Shown here in pieces: positions 1 to 7,723 of a stretch of DNA of 64,000 bases. Position numbers and translations under genes: made by a program. The number at the start of each line of letters is the position of its first letter. Within the stretch, counting starts at the first letter, position 1. The stretch comes from Bacillota bacterium. GTDB lineage: Bacteria > Bacillota > Clostridia > Peptostreptococcales > Anaerovoracaceae. The notes under the pieces were generated by a model, which was not told the origin of the DNA, ran no database searches, and saw nothing but the letters and a program-made list of their open reading frames with translations. Location: contig JAFRKJ010000037.1 in the NCBI GenBank assembly GCA_017431785.1, positions 153,896-217,895 on the forward strand, read 5' to 3'.

Positions 1-338
1 CCCTGAACATAAACAGAAGCAGGCTCTTCGGGATTCTCTACCTGGCAGGGGCTTTTCCCATTGTAATAGGCCTCGTAGACGCCGTCATCCGGGACATAGT
101 CCACCGGTGCTTTCCAGCGCAGATCTCCGACCGGCTGCCGGCCGACAAATGGAATGCCTTTGTAGGCGATGATGCCGTCTGTCTCTTTGCCGACGAAGGT
201 GCCGTTGATGCACTTGACCGCCAGGGACTTGTCATAATTGTCATCAGTGATCCGCTTGTTCTCACCGTACAGGGCTCTCATTGCCGCTTTCACTTCGTCC
301 GGATTCACACTCATCAGTTCACTCATTGCTTCGTCCAT
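1..338 (-). CDS. Carboxylesterase type B, N-terminal part (cut by window edge)
   Basis: This is the first 112 codons of an alpha/beta-hydrolase of the carboxylesterase/para-nitrobenzyl esterase family; the catalytic part lies off the left edge. The N-terminal signature is clear: GTFVGKETDGIIAYKGIPF, then a PVGDLRWKAP block, as in family members that read G-x-xxGIPYA-x-PP-x-GxLRF. These enzymes hydrolyse carboxylic esters in the cytoplasm or at the cell surface; no signal peptide is seen here. The start is ATG at 338, with AGGAG eight bases upstream. It lies 14 bp downstream of the AraC-type regulator gene on the same strand, so the two are probably cotranscribed and the regulator may control it. 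The family call is firm; the substrate is unknown. Confidence 0.8.
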   Translation of the reverse strand, partial: MDEAMSELMSVNPDEVKAAMRALYGENKRITDDNYDKSLAVKCINGTFVGKETDGIIAYKGIPFVGRQPVGDLRWKAPVDYVPDDGVYEAYYNGKSPCQVENPEEPASVYVQ

Positions 339-352
339 TTCATATTCTCCTG

Positions 353-1480
353 TTATTGCTTTTTCCTGATTCGCAGAATCAGCTCATCACAATTGCTGTC
401 TAAATTGATGGTCTTATTCTTTCCATTCAGCTTCGCCATCCGGTTGCTGACGTTGTTGTTTCCGGTTTCCACAGAAAGAATCTCATAGCTTCCCTCCGGC
501 AGATTGACCACGACACTGTATCCGCGTCCGGACTGGGCCATGTTTCCTTCTCCCGCTTCCAGACTGAGATCTTCAAGGTCGACCTCTTCCTCTTCGAAAT
601 CTTTATACGCGACACTCTCCTTCAGGTTACGGCGCCGGTACTCGGCAGGTGAAACGCCATAGTATCTCGGGAATGTTTCATTGTATGATCTGACCGAGGA
701 GAATCCGTGTTTCGCGGCTACCTCCGCAATCGTCATCTCGCTTCCGAGCAGATCAATGACGGACTCTTCTGATCTGCAGTATGACAGCGCCTGCTTCATT
801 GTGTATCCGAAGGTGCGCTTCATATAATGAGACAGATAGTATTTGCTCACATACAGCTCTGCACTGATTGTATCCAGCCCTATGGTCTCATCGTGATGAT
901 AGAACAGATAATTGAAAACACTGGTCAGTCTCTCATGATCTTTATCGGATCCCTGCACTGTGGTAATGTCTTCCTTCGTGTTCAAAAACGCTACGCTGAT
1001 CACCTTCTGCACATCCGGAAAAATTTTCTTCATCTGCCGGAGCATCTTTTCTGTGGTCGCATCCGGCATGACGCTCATCTTAATCCATTCGAAGACCTCA
1101 TTTTTCAGGCGGAGGTACTCTTTTGTGTCCGCAACCATATGCACATTTGACGAGAGTAAACCATCATTTTCATCGATGTATTCCTCGTCGATATGAATGG
1201 TGGTCACAACGGTATCCGGCATGATACTCTCAACTGAATGAATGCAGTATGGGTCGTGGGCGATGAACTGCCCTTCTTTCACTGTTTCCACCAGATTAAA
1301 AGCATTGACCAGTATTGCTCCCTTATGCACATACATCATCTCCACACCGTCGTGAAAATGATATGGGTGATATGTGTTTCTGGTCGTTTTGAAAGAGAGA
1401 CCTTCGAATTTCGTTTCTTCTTCGGCAGGTATGCTCGGTATATAGAGTGGGCTTGTATGATATTTTCGATAATCAATCAT
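353..1480 (-). CDS. AraC-family transcriptional regulator with C-terminal extension
   Basis: A 375-residue regulator. Residues about 25-95 form a cupin-like sensor (YHFHDGVEMMYVHKG), typical of AraC proteins that bind small ligands. Residues about 200-285 hold the two helix-turn-helix motifs of the AraC/XylS DNA-binding domain (IAEVAAKHGFSS followed by FPRYYGVSPAEYRRR). Unusually, about 90 further residues follow the DNA-binding domain: an acidic stretch (FEEEEVDLEDLSLEAGEG) and a beta-rich tail ending in RKKQ. The start ATG at 1480 has GGAGG nine bases upstream. A TATAAT-like -10 lies at 1516-1521 without a good -35, as often seen for activated promoters. It precedes the carboxylesterase gene by 14 bp and probably regulates that operon, perhaps with autoregulation. 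Confidence 0.88.
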   Translation of the reverse strand: MIDYRKYHTSPLYIPSIPAEEETKFEGLSFKTTRNTYHPYHFHDGVEMMYVHKGAILVNAFNLVETVKEGQFIAHDPYCIHSVESIMPDTVVTTIHIDEEYIDENDGLLSSNVHMVADTKEYLRLKNEVFEWIKMSVMPDATTEKMLRQMKKIFPDVQKVISVAFLNTKEDITTVQGSDKDHERLTSVFNYLFYHHDETIGLDTISAELYVSKYYLSHYMKRTFGYTMKQALSYCRSEESVIDLLGSEMTIAEVAAKHGFSSVRSYNETFPRYYGVSPAEYRRRNLKESVAYKDFEEEEVDLEDLSLEAGEGNMAQSGRGYSVVVNLPEGSYEILSVETGNNNVSNRMAKLNGKNKTINLDSNCDELILRIRKKQ

Positions 1481-1560
1481 GCTTCAGCATCCTCCATGTT
1501 CCCTATTGTTGTATTATTATACCATGCGGGGCGCGGTCTGCGCCTTCGTCCTTTACCGAA

Positions 1561-2871
1561 TTACAGAAGCATTCTTCCGTGATCCACAACGAGTTCGCCA
1601 CCCATGTAGATATACTCTATAACCTCATTATCCTTGAAGACACGGACATCTTCGGTCGGGTCTTTGCTTACGACCAGAAGGTCTGCCAGCTTGCCCTCTT
1701 CAATGGTTCCAATGGCGTCTTCCAGACCCAGTATTTCGGAATTGATCTTTGTGGCAGAACGAATGACCTGGTCAGCAGGCATACCGCACTCCTGCATGCA
1801 CTCCAGCTCCAGAACGCCGTACCAGCCGTATGGTGTGGATTTCTCAAAGCATGTATCGGACCCCAGACCGATCTTGATTCCGTTTTCATATGCATGAAGG
1901 AAGGCAGCCTTGACTTGCTCCACTTCCTCGAGATCCGCAGCCTCATGGTCGATATTGCTGAGGAGATCCCTCTGGAAGAACTTCGGCAGGGTTTCATCCA
2001 GGAAATCTGTAAAATCGGATGATGTAATATCCTCGATCCATTTGACCAGCAGGCGCATCGTCGGAACCAGATAAACGTTGTGTTCCTTCATCAGATCGCA
2101 CAAGAACGGCGCATATCCGTCACAATGCTCGATCGAGTCAACGCCCGCTTCAATGCATACCTTTGACAGTTCCGGGTTCTCGCAGTGAGCCAGAACTTTC
2201 GTGCCTTCGATGAGTTTCGCTTCTTCGCATATGGCGCGGATTTCTTCTTCTGTGTAGTGAATGTCAGTATAGCGGTCGATATAGTTGTTTCCGCCGCCCG
2301 TTGCCCAGAACTTGATCTGATCCGCTCCGGAACGGAAGATCTTTCTCACGGTCTTTCTGCATTCGTCCGCACCATCAGCACGGTAGGCGACCATATTGTT
2401 CTTTTCTTCGAAGTCGAGATCCTCGAACATGGTAACTTCCGCATGTCCGGCAGTCCGGGCGAGTCCTCTGCCGCAGGCGACGATACGAGGACCGACAACA
2501 CCCGGTACATTGAAGGCTCTCTTCAGGTACGTTCCGTTTTCAGAGATATCACGCACGCTGGTGAATCCGTATTTCAGCAGACGCAGGGCTTGACTGTAGC
2601 TGTGGGTCAATGCCGCTGAATACTCCACGATCCCCCAGTATTTCAAGTCCGTAATACCGGTAATATGCACGTGGGAATCGATGAGTCCCGGCATGACATA
2701 TTTCCCCGGCAGACTGATCTTCTCTAACGTATCATCCTTGAGTTCCGCTGCAGGGCATACTTTCTCAATACGCCCATCACTGATAATGACCGCCTGATCA
2801 GGAACAGGTCTTCCTCCGTTACCATCGATGACGGCAACATCTGTTATGGCAAATCTCTTACTTGTCTTCAT
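1561..2871 (-). CDS. Metal-dependent amidohydrolase (imidazolonepropionase/prolidase-like)
   Basis: A 436-residue member of the amidohydrolase superfamily (TIM barrel with one or two divalent metals). Visible metal ligands are DSHVH at residues 65-69, a lysine in QIKFWATGGG (near 187, a possible carboxylated bridging lysine), LAHCENP and SIEHCDGY histidines, and the GLGSDTC aspartate. The N-terminal beta-sandwich (DVAVIDGNGG...) and C-terminal EEGKLADLLVVS strand are normal for the family, and the length is full. Relatives hydrolyse Xaa-Pro dipeptides, imidazolones or related cyclic amides; the substrate here cannot be told. The start at 2871 has AAAGGA ten bases upstream. It ends 80 bp before the AraC gene on the same strand. 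Confidence 0.85.
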   Translation of the reverse strand: MKTSKRFAITDVAVIDGNGGRPVPDQAVIISDGRIEKVCPAAELKDDTLEKISLPGKYVMPGLIDSHVHITGITDLKYWGIVEYSAALTHSYSQALRLLKYGFTSVRDISENGTYLKRAFNVPGVVGPRIVACGRGLARTAGHAEVTMFEDLDFEEKNNMVAYRADGADECRKTVRKIFRSGADQIKFWATGGGNNYIDRYTDIHYTEEEIRAICEEAKLIEGTKVLAHCENPELSKVCIEAGVDSIEHCDGYAPFLCDLMKEHNVYLVPTMRLLVKWIEDITSSDFTDFLDETLPKFFQRDLLSNIDHEAADLEEVEQVKAAFLHAYENGIKIGLGSDTCFEKSTPYGWYGVLELECMQECGMPADQVIRSATKINSEILGLEDAIGTIEEGKLADLLVVSKDPTEDVRVFKDNEVIEYIYMGGELVVDHGRMLL

Positions 2872-2933
2872 GCTGCATCAGTCCTTTCTGCACAATGGGT
2901 GCGGTCGTTCTTCTGTACTGCTTGTGATATATC

Positions 2934-2963
2934 TTTCTACGACTTCGCAATAAATGCTGTCAA
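2934..2963 (-). promoter_or_regulatory. Possible sigma-A promoter of the amidohydrolase gene
   Basis: On the minus strand, TTGACA (2958-2963) is followed 18 nt later by TAGAAA (2934-2939), about 60 bp upstream of the amidohydrolase start. The -35 is perfect and the -10 is only a 4/6 match, so this is a modest prediction. Confidence 0.35.
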
Positions 2964-3001
2964 ATCAGAATATTGATTCTTTATATCGATATTTTAAAAC
3001 A

Positions 3002-3039
3002 AAATAAAGCAATCAAACAGAACGCGGATTGCTTTATTT
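3002..3039 (-). terminator. Hairpin terminator after the 70-residue ORF
   Basis: A perfect 13-bp inverted repeat (AAATAAAGCAATC / GATTGCTTTATTT) encloses a 12-nt loop. On the minus strand it is followed by a T-rich run, consistent with intrinsic termination of the small gene ending at 3113. The T tract is interrupted, so it could alternatively be a regulatory hairpin. Confidence 0.55.
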
Positions 3040-3112
3040 ACGTAAAAATTGCTTTAATGTAGTAAAAGGTTGCTATGAATTGCGGGAAGTTGCTGTCGTA
3101 TGCCACCGATTT

Positions 3113-3325
3113 TCAGTCTTCTCCCTTTTCTTCCTTCTCTTCCTTCACTTTTCTGAATAGCTGTCTGAAAAAATCCGGAGAGCTCTTGTAGGACTTGTCC
3201 TTCAGGGCATAGGTCTCCCCGCCGTTCTTCGGCTTGATCACTATCTCTCCTTTATTGCGGCGCTCCCGCTCAAAGTCCTTCTGCAGGTCCGCCAGAGTTA
3301 TGATTTTATCCTCATTGTTACTCAT
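3113..3325 (-). CDS. Small basic/acidic hypothetical protein (70 aa)
   Basis: A 70-residue soluble protein of mixed charge without a recognised domain. The N-terminus (KIITLADLQKDFERERR) and the C-terminus (FRQLFRKVKEEKEEKGED) are predicted helical and highly charged, with a short beta-like middle (EIVIKPKNGG). It has no signal peptide or membrane segment. Support for it being real: ATG at 3325 with AAGGAG seven bases upstream, and a hairpin terminator shortly after its stop. It lies at the edge of the repeat array and AT-rich patch; its function is unknown. Confidence 0.6.
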   Translation of the reverse strand: MSNNEDKIITLADLQKDFERERRNKGEIVIKPKNGGETYALKDKSYKSSPDFFRQLFRKVKEEKEEKGED

Positions 3326-3384
3326 GGTAGTTCGCTCCTTATGGGGGTATTATACCACCAAACAGGGCTCTGGCGGAAATCGCA

Positions 3385-3664
3385 GGCATCCAGTCTCAAT
3401 TTTTCTTGTCCGACTATGCTCTTATGTGCAAAAACAGCAATTATGGCATAGTAATCTCTATGAAAACTATACCGTTTTATACAAAATCAACGGTTCCGGC
3501 ATAGTAGACACCTTGAAAGCTATGCTCTTTTATTCGAAAACATTGATTTCGGCATAGTGAGTCTCTTGAAAACTATGCTCTTTTATTCAAAAGCATTGAT
3601 TTCAGCATAGCGATTCTCTCGAAAACTATGCTCTTTCGTTCGAAAACAACGGTTTCGGCATAGT
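3385..3664. repeat. 53-bp tandem repeat array with internal hairpins
   Basis: Four full copies of a 53-bp unit begin at 3445, 3498, 3551 and 3604, with a degenerate copy before 3445 and a partial copy from 3657. The period is exactly 53 bp, measured on both GGCATAGT and ACTATGC landmarks. Each unit has an inverted repeat GCATAGT ... ACTATGC (7 bp, 13-nt loop), followed by a CTCTTTTATTCGAAAAC block. Copies 2-4 are very similar; the first diverges more. The array fills the roughly 300-bp gap between the 70-residue ORF and the gene remnant and runs into the 3' end of that remnant. The whole unit is conserved, so this is not a repeat/spacer CRISPR array. Function unknown: it could be a multi-hairpin RNA, a protein-binding array or an expanded palindromic element. 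Confidence 0.9.
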
Positions 3665-3983
3665 TATCCGTTTATTGATCTCCAGCATGATGGACACGAT
3701 GCCAGTATCTTTCTTTCCGTAATACTGATTCGGGACCAGCGAACCGCGATACGAGTAGTTGAGTGCAACTGACAGGCCCATGCCTTTACATAGATGAATG
3801 ATGCTCTGTACTAATTCCTCTGAATAGTAATCCGGTTCCGTTCCGATGCATACGTCTGGAAAGTCCGTCCATCCGAACAGGCGATTGACGGTTTCGTCAC
3901 TGAAGGAATGCAGATCGATAATCAGGCATCTCAAACTTATTAATGTAATTACTGAATATCTGTTGAATTCGATCTTCGTTCAT
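3626..3983 (-). pseudogene. Chimeric remnant: N-formylglutamate amidohydrolase C-terminus
   Basis: The 102-codon frame from 3934 to 3626 encodes the C-terminal third of an N-formylglutamate amidohydrolase (FGase, PF05013): IIDLHSFSDE, DVCIGTEPDYY, SYRGSLVPNQYYGK and SIMLEINKRI. Full-length enzymes are roughly 260-290 residues, so the metal-binding N-terminal half is missing. Just upstream, an ATG at 3983 opens a different frame (MNEDRIQQIFSNYINKFE) that runs to a stop soon after the junction. It looks like the N-terminus of an unrelated protein, possibly a restriction/AAA-type gene, but that is a guess. The last dozen residues (TMPKPLFSNERA) are encoded by the 53-bp repeat, so the natural C-terminus is also replaced. 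It is a decayed gene fusion, very unlikely to be functional. Confidence 0.7.
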
Positions 3984-4016
3984 AATATGCCCCGCAGAAA
4001 CTAATACTTGTCCAAA

Positions 4017-4601
4017 CTATTTCAATCTACAAAAGACATTTAACCACCGAAATCCCGTCCGTCCGAGGCCATCTTCGGACGTATCAACTTCTATAATCTC
4101 GAGGCCAAAAGCCTCTAGTTTGCTTTTCAGTTCCTGCTCTGTGTAGTTTCTCATATATCTACCCTTCTCATCATAACCAGTCTTGATTCCTTCTTTGACT
4201 GAAAGAAACAGGAGGCCATCGGGCTTCAGATTGTGTTGCAGGTTCTGGAAAAACGCATTTGCTTCTTCTTCATGCAAATGCAACAACGATGCGCAGCACC
4301 AAATACCATCGAATGGTTCCTTCGCTTTCCACGTTGTCATGTCGTCAACGATGACTTCAACCCCTAAATTCTTCCTTGCTTCGTCAGCAAGTTCTTCGGA
4401 TGCATCCAAGCCTATGGCTTGATAACCCATGCCACAAAATGCTTTCACATCCCGCCCGCTGCCACAGCCGATATCAATGATTCTCGCACCTTCGGGCAAA
4501 AGTGACACGAATCTTCTCCGTAATTGATTGAAATCTACGTCGACGGTGCTTTTGTAATACTCGCTTGCATGCTGATTGTAGTACTTTATCGTATCATTCA
4601 T
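4017..4601 (-). CDS. Class I SAM-dependent methyltransferase
   Basis: A complete 194-residue methyltransferase. Motif I for S-adenosylmethionine binding is IIDIGCGSGRD (residues 41-51); an acidic residue follows strand 2 (AIGLDASEE), then DDMTTW and the motif IV region FDGIWCCASLLHL. This is the TehB/methyltransferase-25 type that usually acts on small molecules. It lacks the NPPY or DPPY motif of DNA adenine or cytosine-N4 methylases and the PCQ motif of C5 methylases, so a restriction-modification role is not supported by motifs. Its ATG overlaps the HNH gene stop by 4 bp (ATGA), so it is translationally coupled to that gene. Composition is AT-richer than the housekeeping genes nearby, in keeping with an acquired patch. 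Its substrate is unknown. Confidence 0.85.
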   Translation of the reverse strand: MNDTIKYYNQHASEYYKSTVDVDFNQLRRRFVSLLPEGARIIDIGCGSGRDVKAFCGMGYQAIGLDASEELADEARKNLGVEVIVDDMTTWKAKEPFDGIWCCASLLHLHEEEANAFFQNLQHNLKPDGLLFLSVKEGIKTGYDEKGRYMRNYTEQELKSKLEAFGLEIIEVDTSEDGLGRTGFRWLNVFCRLK

Positions 4602-5698
4602 CTCTTATACACCCATTCACGGAACCCCATGTTTTTTGCTGATTCATACACTGGAAGCAATATTTCTTCAAGCTGACTTGTAAAATGCTCTCTTGTCTGT
4701 CCCGATTGATATAGTTTGAAACGAATATCTTCACTATTAAGATTCTCCCGGGAGCATTTCTCGAAAAGTTGCTTTGCTTTGGTATCCTTTTCAACAAAGA
4801 GATACGCATCATATTCCGTCTTCGCCAGACGATTAAAGTAAACCTGCCAATCTGGAAGGTTGTTGCTTTTGCTGCTGTTTACGCTTTTGACAGTTGGAAT
4901 CAGGTTCCATAGTTCATCACTAGCTACGTACGACCATGGAATAAAATGATCTATGGATAATCCTCTAGTAGTCAACAACTCACCCGTATATATATCTTTC
5001 ACTGGCTGATGTTGAATCATGTATTTCCAATAGCCAGTCACAGCGGTCAGTTTGCGTTCCTGCGGAGGATATATCTTATTTGAGATGCCCGGTACTGTCG
5101 GATTGCGACGTTGCAAATAAAGGATCAAGTTGTAATCCGTCCATCCCATAATTATGCCTAAATTACTTTGCATATATTCCATCCATACCGGAGCAATGAT
5201 TATTCGGCTGTTTAATGAATCATGTCTCTCAATCGAATACATCATGCCTGTCTGGGTGTTGATGTAATCAGTTATAGCGTCAACCTTGTACCAAACCTTT
5301 GATTCCGGATTAGGCATAAGTGGTGCCTGCAGCCTGTAAGGGACATTCAAAGACAGCGTTTTCATATATTTTTTCAGCTGCTTATCATCACTCTTTCGGA
5401 GATAATCAAGCAAAACATCTTCCTTCTCTGATGGGAGAAAGTCCTCTATTTCTGAAATATATAATACAGTCTTTTCTAACGTGTCTGCTGGTCCAAGGTT
5501 TAACTTGTATTCGCTCACCATGTACCAAGCATCAACAATCATCCGCTCGATTAGTTCACGGAAAGGAATCTCATTTCTGCCACGACTAACTTCGTGGAGG
5601 ATTGCCTTGAACCAGAAGAGTTTGTAGCTCTCGCTTTTGTTGTCAAAGAGTCTGGCGAGACTAGAGGTATTTACTTTTTCGGATCGTGGGATTTGCAT
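4598..5698 (-). CDS. HNH endonuclease-domain protein
   Basis: A 366-residue protein with an HNH nuclease fold in residues about 235-285. The segment DIYTGELL leads into SIDHFIPWSYV (D250, H251), DELWNLIP (N266) and a KSNN tail (277-280), which match the two catalytic/metal positions and the structural Asn of HNH nucleases. The N-terminal 230 residues are helical and not recognised; they may bind nucleic acid or a partner. The ATG at 5698 overlaps the aminotransferase stop (TAATG) and no Shine-Dalgarno is visible, so translation probably depends on the upstream gene. It is followed by the overlapping methyltransferase gene. The architecture resembles stand-alone HNH proteins of accessory or defence regions; a defence role is inference. 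Confidence 0.78.
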   Translation of the reverse strand: MQIPRSEKVNTSSLARLFDNKSESYKLFWFKAILHEVSRGRNEIPFRELIERMIVDAWYMVSEYKLNLGPADTLEKTVLYISEIEDFLPSEKEDVLLDYLRKSDDKQLKKYMKTLSLNVPYRLQAPLMPNPESKVWYKVDAITDYINTQTGMMYSIERHDSLNSRIIIAPVWMEYMQSNLGIIMGWTDYNLILYLQRRNPTVPGISNKIYPPQERKLTAVTGYWKYMIQHQPVKDIYTGELLTTRGLSIDHFIPWSYVASDELWNLIPTVKSVNSSKSNNLPDWQVYFNRLAKTEYDAYLFVEKDTKAKQLFEKCSRENLNSEDIRFKLYQSGQTREHFTSQLEEILLPVYESAKNMGFREWVYKR

Positions 5699-7017
5699 TA
5701 TATTATTTCATTACTTGTTTTCTCAAGAAGTCCAACCGCTTCATCCACGTTCTCCTCGGTAAACTCGAAGCACGGGCCAAACAGCAGCGCATCGCCCTGT
5801 TTGCCGTGGTCGATGCCCATGCATTCCATGAGGATCAATCCGTTTTCGATGCCCTTCTGGTACAGCCTTTCACCGAGCCGCATTTCAGGTGGGAATGGTT
5901 CTTTCGTTCCTTTATCCTTGACGAATTCCACGCCAATCATCATGCCTTTGCCTCTCACGTCGCCGATGTACGGGTCCCGTTCTGCCAGCTCACGCAGCTG
6001 GTCCATGAAATAGGCTCCCACTATTCTAACGTTGGTGAGAAGGTCTTCGGTCTGGATGATCTCCAGCGTTTTCTTGATGACGGCACAGGCCATCGGGCTT
6101 CCCGTCCATGTGTGAAGGACTGGGAAGATGCCGTTGTCCATGATTGGCTTTGCAACTTTTTCTTTCATGCCCACAGCGCCGACCGGGAAGTAGGATCCGC
6201 CTAGAGACTTGGCCAGAGCGATGATATCAGGTTCCACGCCATACTGCTCGATGCAGGACATGGTTCCGGTTCTGCCGGTTCCGCACATGACTTCATCGGT
6301 AATCAGCAGCACATCATGTTTATCGCAGATTTCGCGGATGATTTTGAAATATCCATCCGGTGCAGGAACGCCGCTGAGTGCAGTTCCCACAACAGGCTCT
6401 GCAATAAAGGCAGCTACCGTTTCAGGCCCCGCCTTCAGGATCTCTTCTTCAAGAGCATAGGCGCATTCCATGTTGCAGCTCTCGCAGGACTTGCCATACC
6501 AGCACCGGTAACAATAGGCTGGTGGAATATGTCCATCCTCACGCAAGATCTCCACGAACTCTTTCCGTCTGGATGGGTGTCCGCCATATGCCAGCGCACC
6601 TTCTGTATATCCATGGTAGGACATCCATCTGCCAATAATCTTGTTCTTCTCTGGTCTGCCGCTGTGATAGAAATGGAGACGCGCGATCTTCGTGGCGATT
6701 TCTGTTGCCTCACTTCCGCCGGAGCAGAAGAAGAACCGGTCAAAGGCCGGGAATGCTTTTGCAAGAGCGTCTGCCGCTTCATGTTGGATGCTGGAATCCA
6801 TATGGGCATTGTACGCAAACGGAAGCGTCAGGGCCTGATTGCCTAAGACGTCCGCCATATCTTCACGGCCGTAAGCCAAGCTGTTGCTGATGGAACCGCC
6901 GCATGTTTCCAGATACCGTTTGCCCTCCTCGTCATAGAGGTACGTGCCTTCGCCGCGCACCATGACCGGAGCGGTGAAGTGGTTGTCGAAATAAAGGACA
7001 TGTTTATTCTTTGCCAT
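5698..7017 (-). CDS. Class III PLP-dependent aminotransferase
   Basis: A full-length (439 aa) fold-type I aminotransferase of the acetylornithine/omega-amino acid group. It transfers an amino group, probably from an omega-amine or beta-amino acid, to a 2-oxoacid. Visible features are SGGSEATE for the phosphate, LLITDEV with D241 contacting the PLP pyridine, and ALAKSLGG with K270 as the Schiff-base lysine. A cysteine cluster at residues 169-185 (YCYRCWYGKSCESCNMEC) occurs in a subset of this family and may bind zinc or stabilise a loop. It overlaps the upstream zinc-ribbon gene by 14 bp and the downstream HNH gene by 1 bp, so the four genes form one transcript. The exact substrate cannot be read from the sequence. 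Confidence 0.88.
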   Translation of the reverse strand: MAKNKHVLYFDNHFTAPVMVRGEGTYLYDEEGKRYLETCGGSISNSLAYGREDMADVLGNQALTLPFAYNAHMDSSIQHEAADALAKAFPAFDRFFFCSGGSEATEIATKIARLHFYHSGRPEKNKIIGRWMSYHGYTEGALAYGGHPSRRKEFVEILREDGHIPPAYCYRCWYGKSCESCNMECAYALEEEILKAGPETVAAFIAEPVVGTALSGVPAPDGYFKIIREICDKHDVLLITDEVMCGTGRTGTMSCIEQYGVEPDIIALAKSLGGSYFPVGAVGMKEKVAKPIMDNGIFPVLHTWTGSPMACAVIKKTLEIIQTEDLLTNVRIVGAYFMDQLRELAERDPYIGDVRGKGMMIGVEFVKDKGTKEPFPPEMRLGERLYQKGIENGLILMECMGIDHGKQGDALLFGPCFEFTEENVDEAVGLLEKTSNEII

Positions 7018-7234
7018 CTCTGCTCTTCCTTATATCCTCTTCCATGTTCTCATCCCACTGCAGCTTGCAGCTTTTGCATCGGAAGGTGCGGCTGCTGCCC
7101 GTTCCGCAGCAGGCAGTGCAAACAACGGCTCGCCCCTCTTTCACTTCTTTGCGAAGTTCCGGGACTGCCAGAATCATGCTGGACGTCAGCACGCGCACTA
7201 CCTTGTCGGAATCACATCGTGGACAAGTTTTCAT
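7004..7234 (-). CDS. Small zinc-ribbon protein
   Basis: A 76-residue protein with two CxxC-type pairs: CPRC (residues 4-7), a CTACCG knuckle and CKSC near the C-terminus, expected to bind zinc. The helical middle (LRKEVKEGRA) separates them. It resembles small zinc-ribbon adaptors of unknown partner. ATG at 7234 has GGAGA ten bases upstream. Its 3' end overlaps the aminotransferase gene by 14 bp and it starts 3 bp after the upstream membrane zinc-ribbon gene stop, so it is an operon member. No enzymatic role is suggested. Confidence 0.7.
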   Translation of the reverse strand: MKTCPRCDSDKVVRVLTSSMILAVPELRKEVKEGRAVVCTACCGTGSSRTFRCKSCKLQWDENMEEDIRKSRDGKE

Positions 7235-7237
7235 GAG

Positions 7238-7684
7238 TTATCTCCTGTCATCCGCTGACCGGAAGCATCCGATGACGATGACGCCTACGATCGTCAGCAG
7301 GTCAATCAAAAGCCACCACTTGGATTTGCCTGCATCTTTCAGACGCGGGATCTGTACAAGGATCGTACAGACCCAGATCGCTGTACTGATGAGTCCTGTT
7401 CCCGCGTTCTCACCAACGATGGCCGTTTCAATCGCCGCAAGAATCCATCCTGCGACCCAGATGACCAGAATCCTAAGCCAGTATTCCTTCCAGGTCAGCG
7501 TCGGAGGCAGAATGCCCTTCTTCTCTTTTACCGGCTCGGCATCAGCGGTCACGTCCATCTGATACTGCTCCAGATCTTCCTTCATTTCTTCCTGCAGCGT
7601 CTCGGCGTGTTCCATATTGCCGCCGCATACTGGGCAGATCAGAATCTCCTCGCCCTCATATCCGCAATTGACACATTTTTTCAT
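7238..7684 (-). CDS. Zinc-ribbon membrane protein, DUF805-like C-terminus
   Basis: A 148-residue protein. The N-terminus has a zinc ribbon (CVNCGYEG ... CPVCGG, residues 4-21) and an acidic linker (EEMKEDLEQYQMD). The C-terminal half has about three hydrophobic segments, including the RLKDAGKSKWWLL motif, which resembles the R-L-x-D-x-G-x-S-x-WW motif of DUF805 membrane proteins, though shortened. Start ATG at 7684 has AGGAGG nine bases upstream. It heads the operon running through the small zinc-ribbon protein and the aminotransferase. Function unknown. Confidence 0.7.
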   Translation of the reverse strand: MKKCVNCGYEGEEILICPVCGGNMEHAETLQEEMKEDLEQYQMDVTADAEPVKEKKGILPPTLTWKEYWLRILVIWVAGWILAAIETAIVGENAGTGLISTAIWVCTILVQIPRLKDAGKSKWWLLIDLLTIVGVIVIGCFRSADDRR

Positions 7685-7723
7685 ATCGGAAACCTCCTTT
7701 TGATTTGCCTAGATTATACCATA

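Noticed and set aside
3385-3664. CRISPR array
   Set aside because: The whole 53-bp unit is conserved, including the parts that would be spacers, and no cas gene is near.
4017-5698. Classical restriction-modification system
   Set aside because: The methyltransferase has no DNA-methylase catalytic motif (NPPY, DPPY or PCQ) and resembles small-molecule enzymes.
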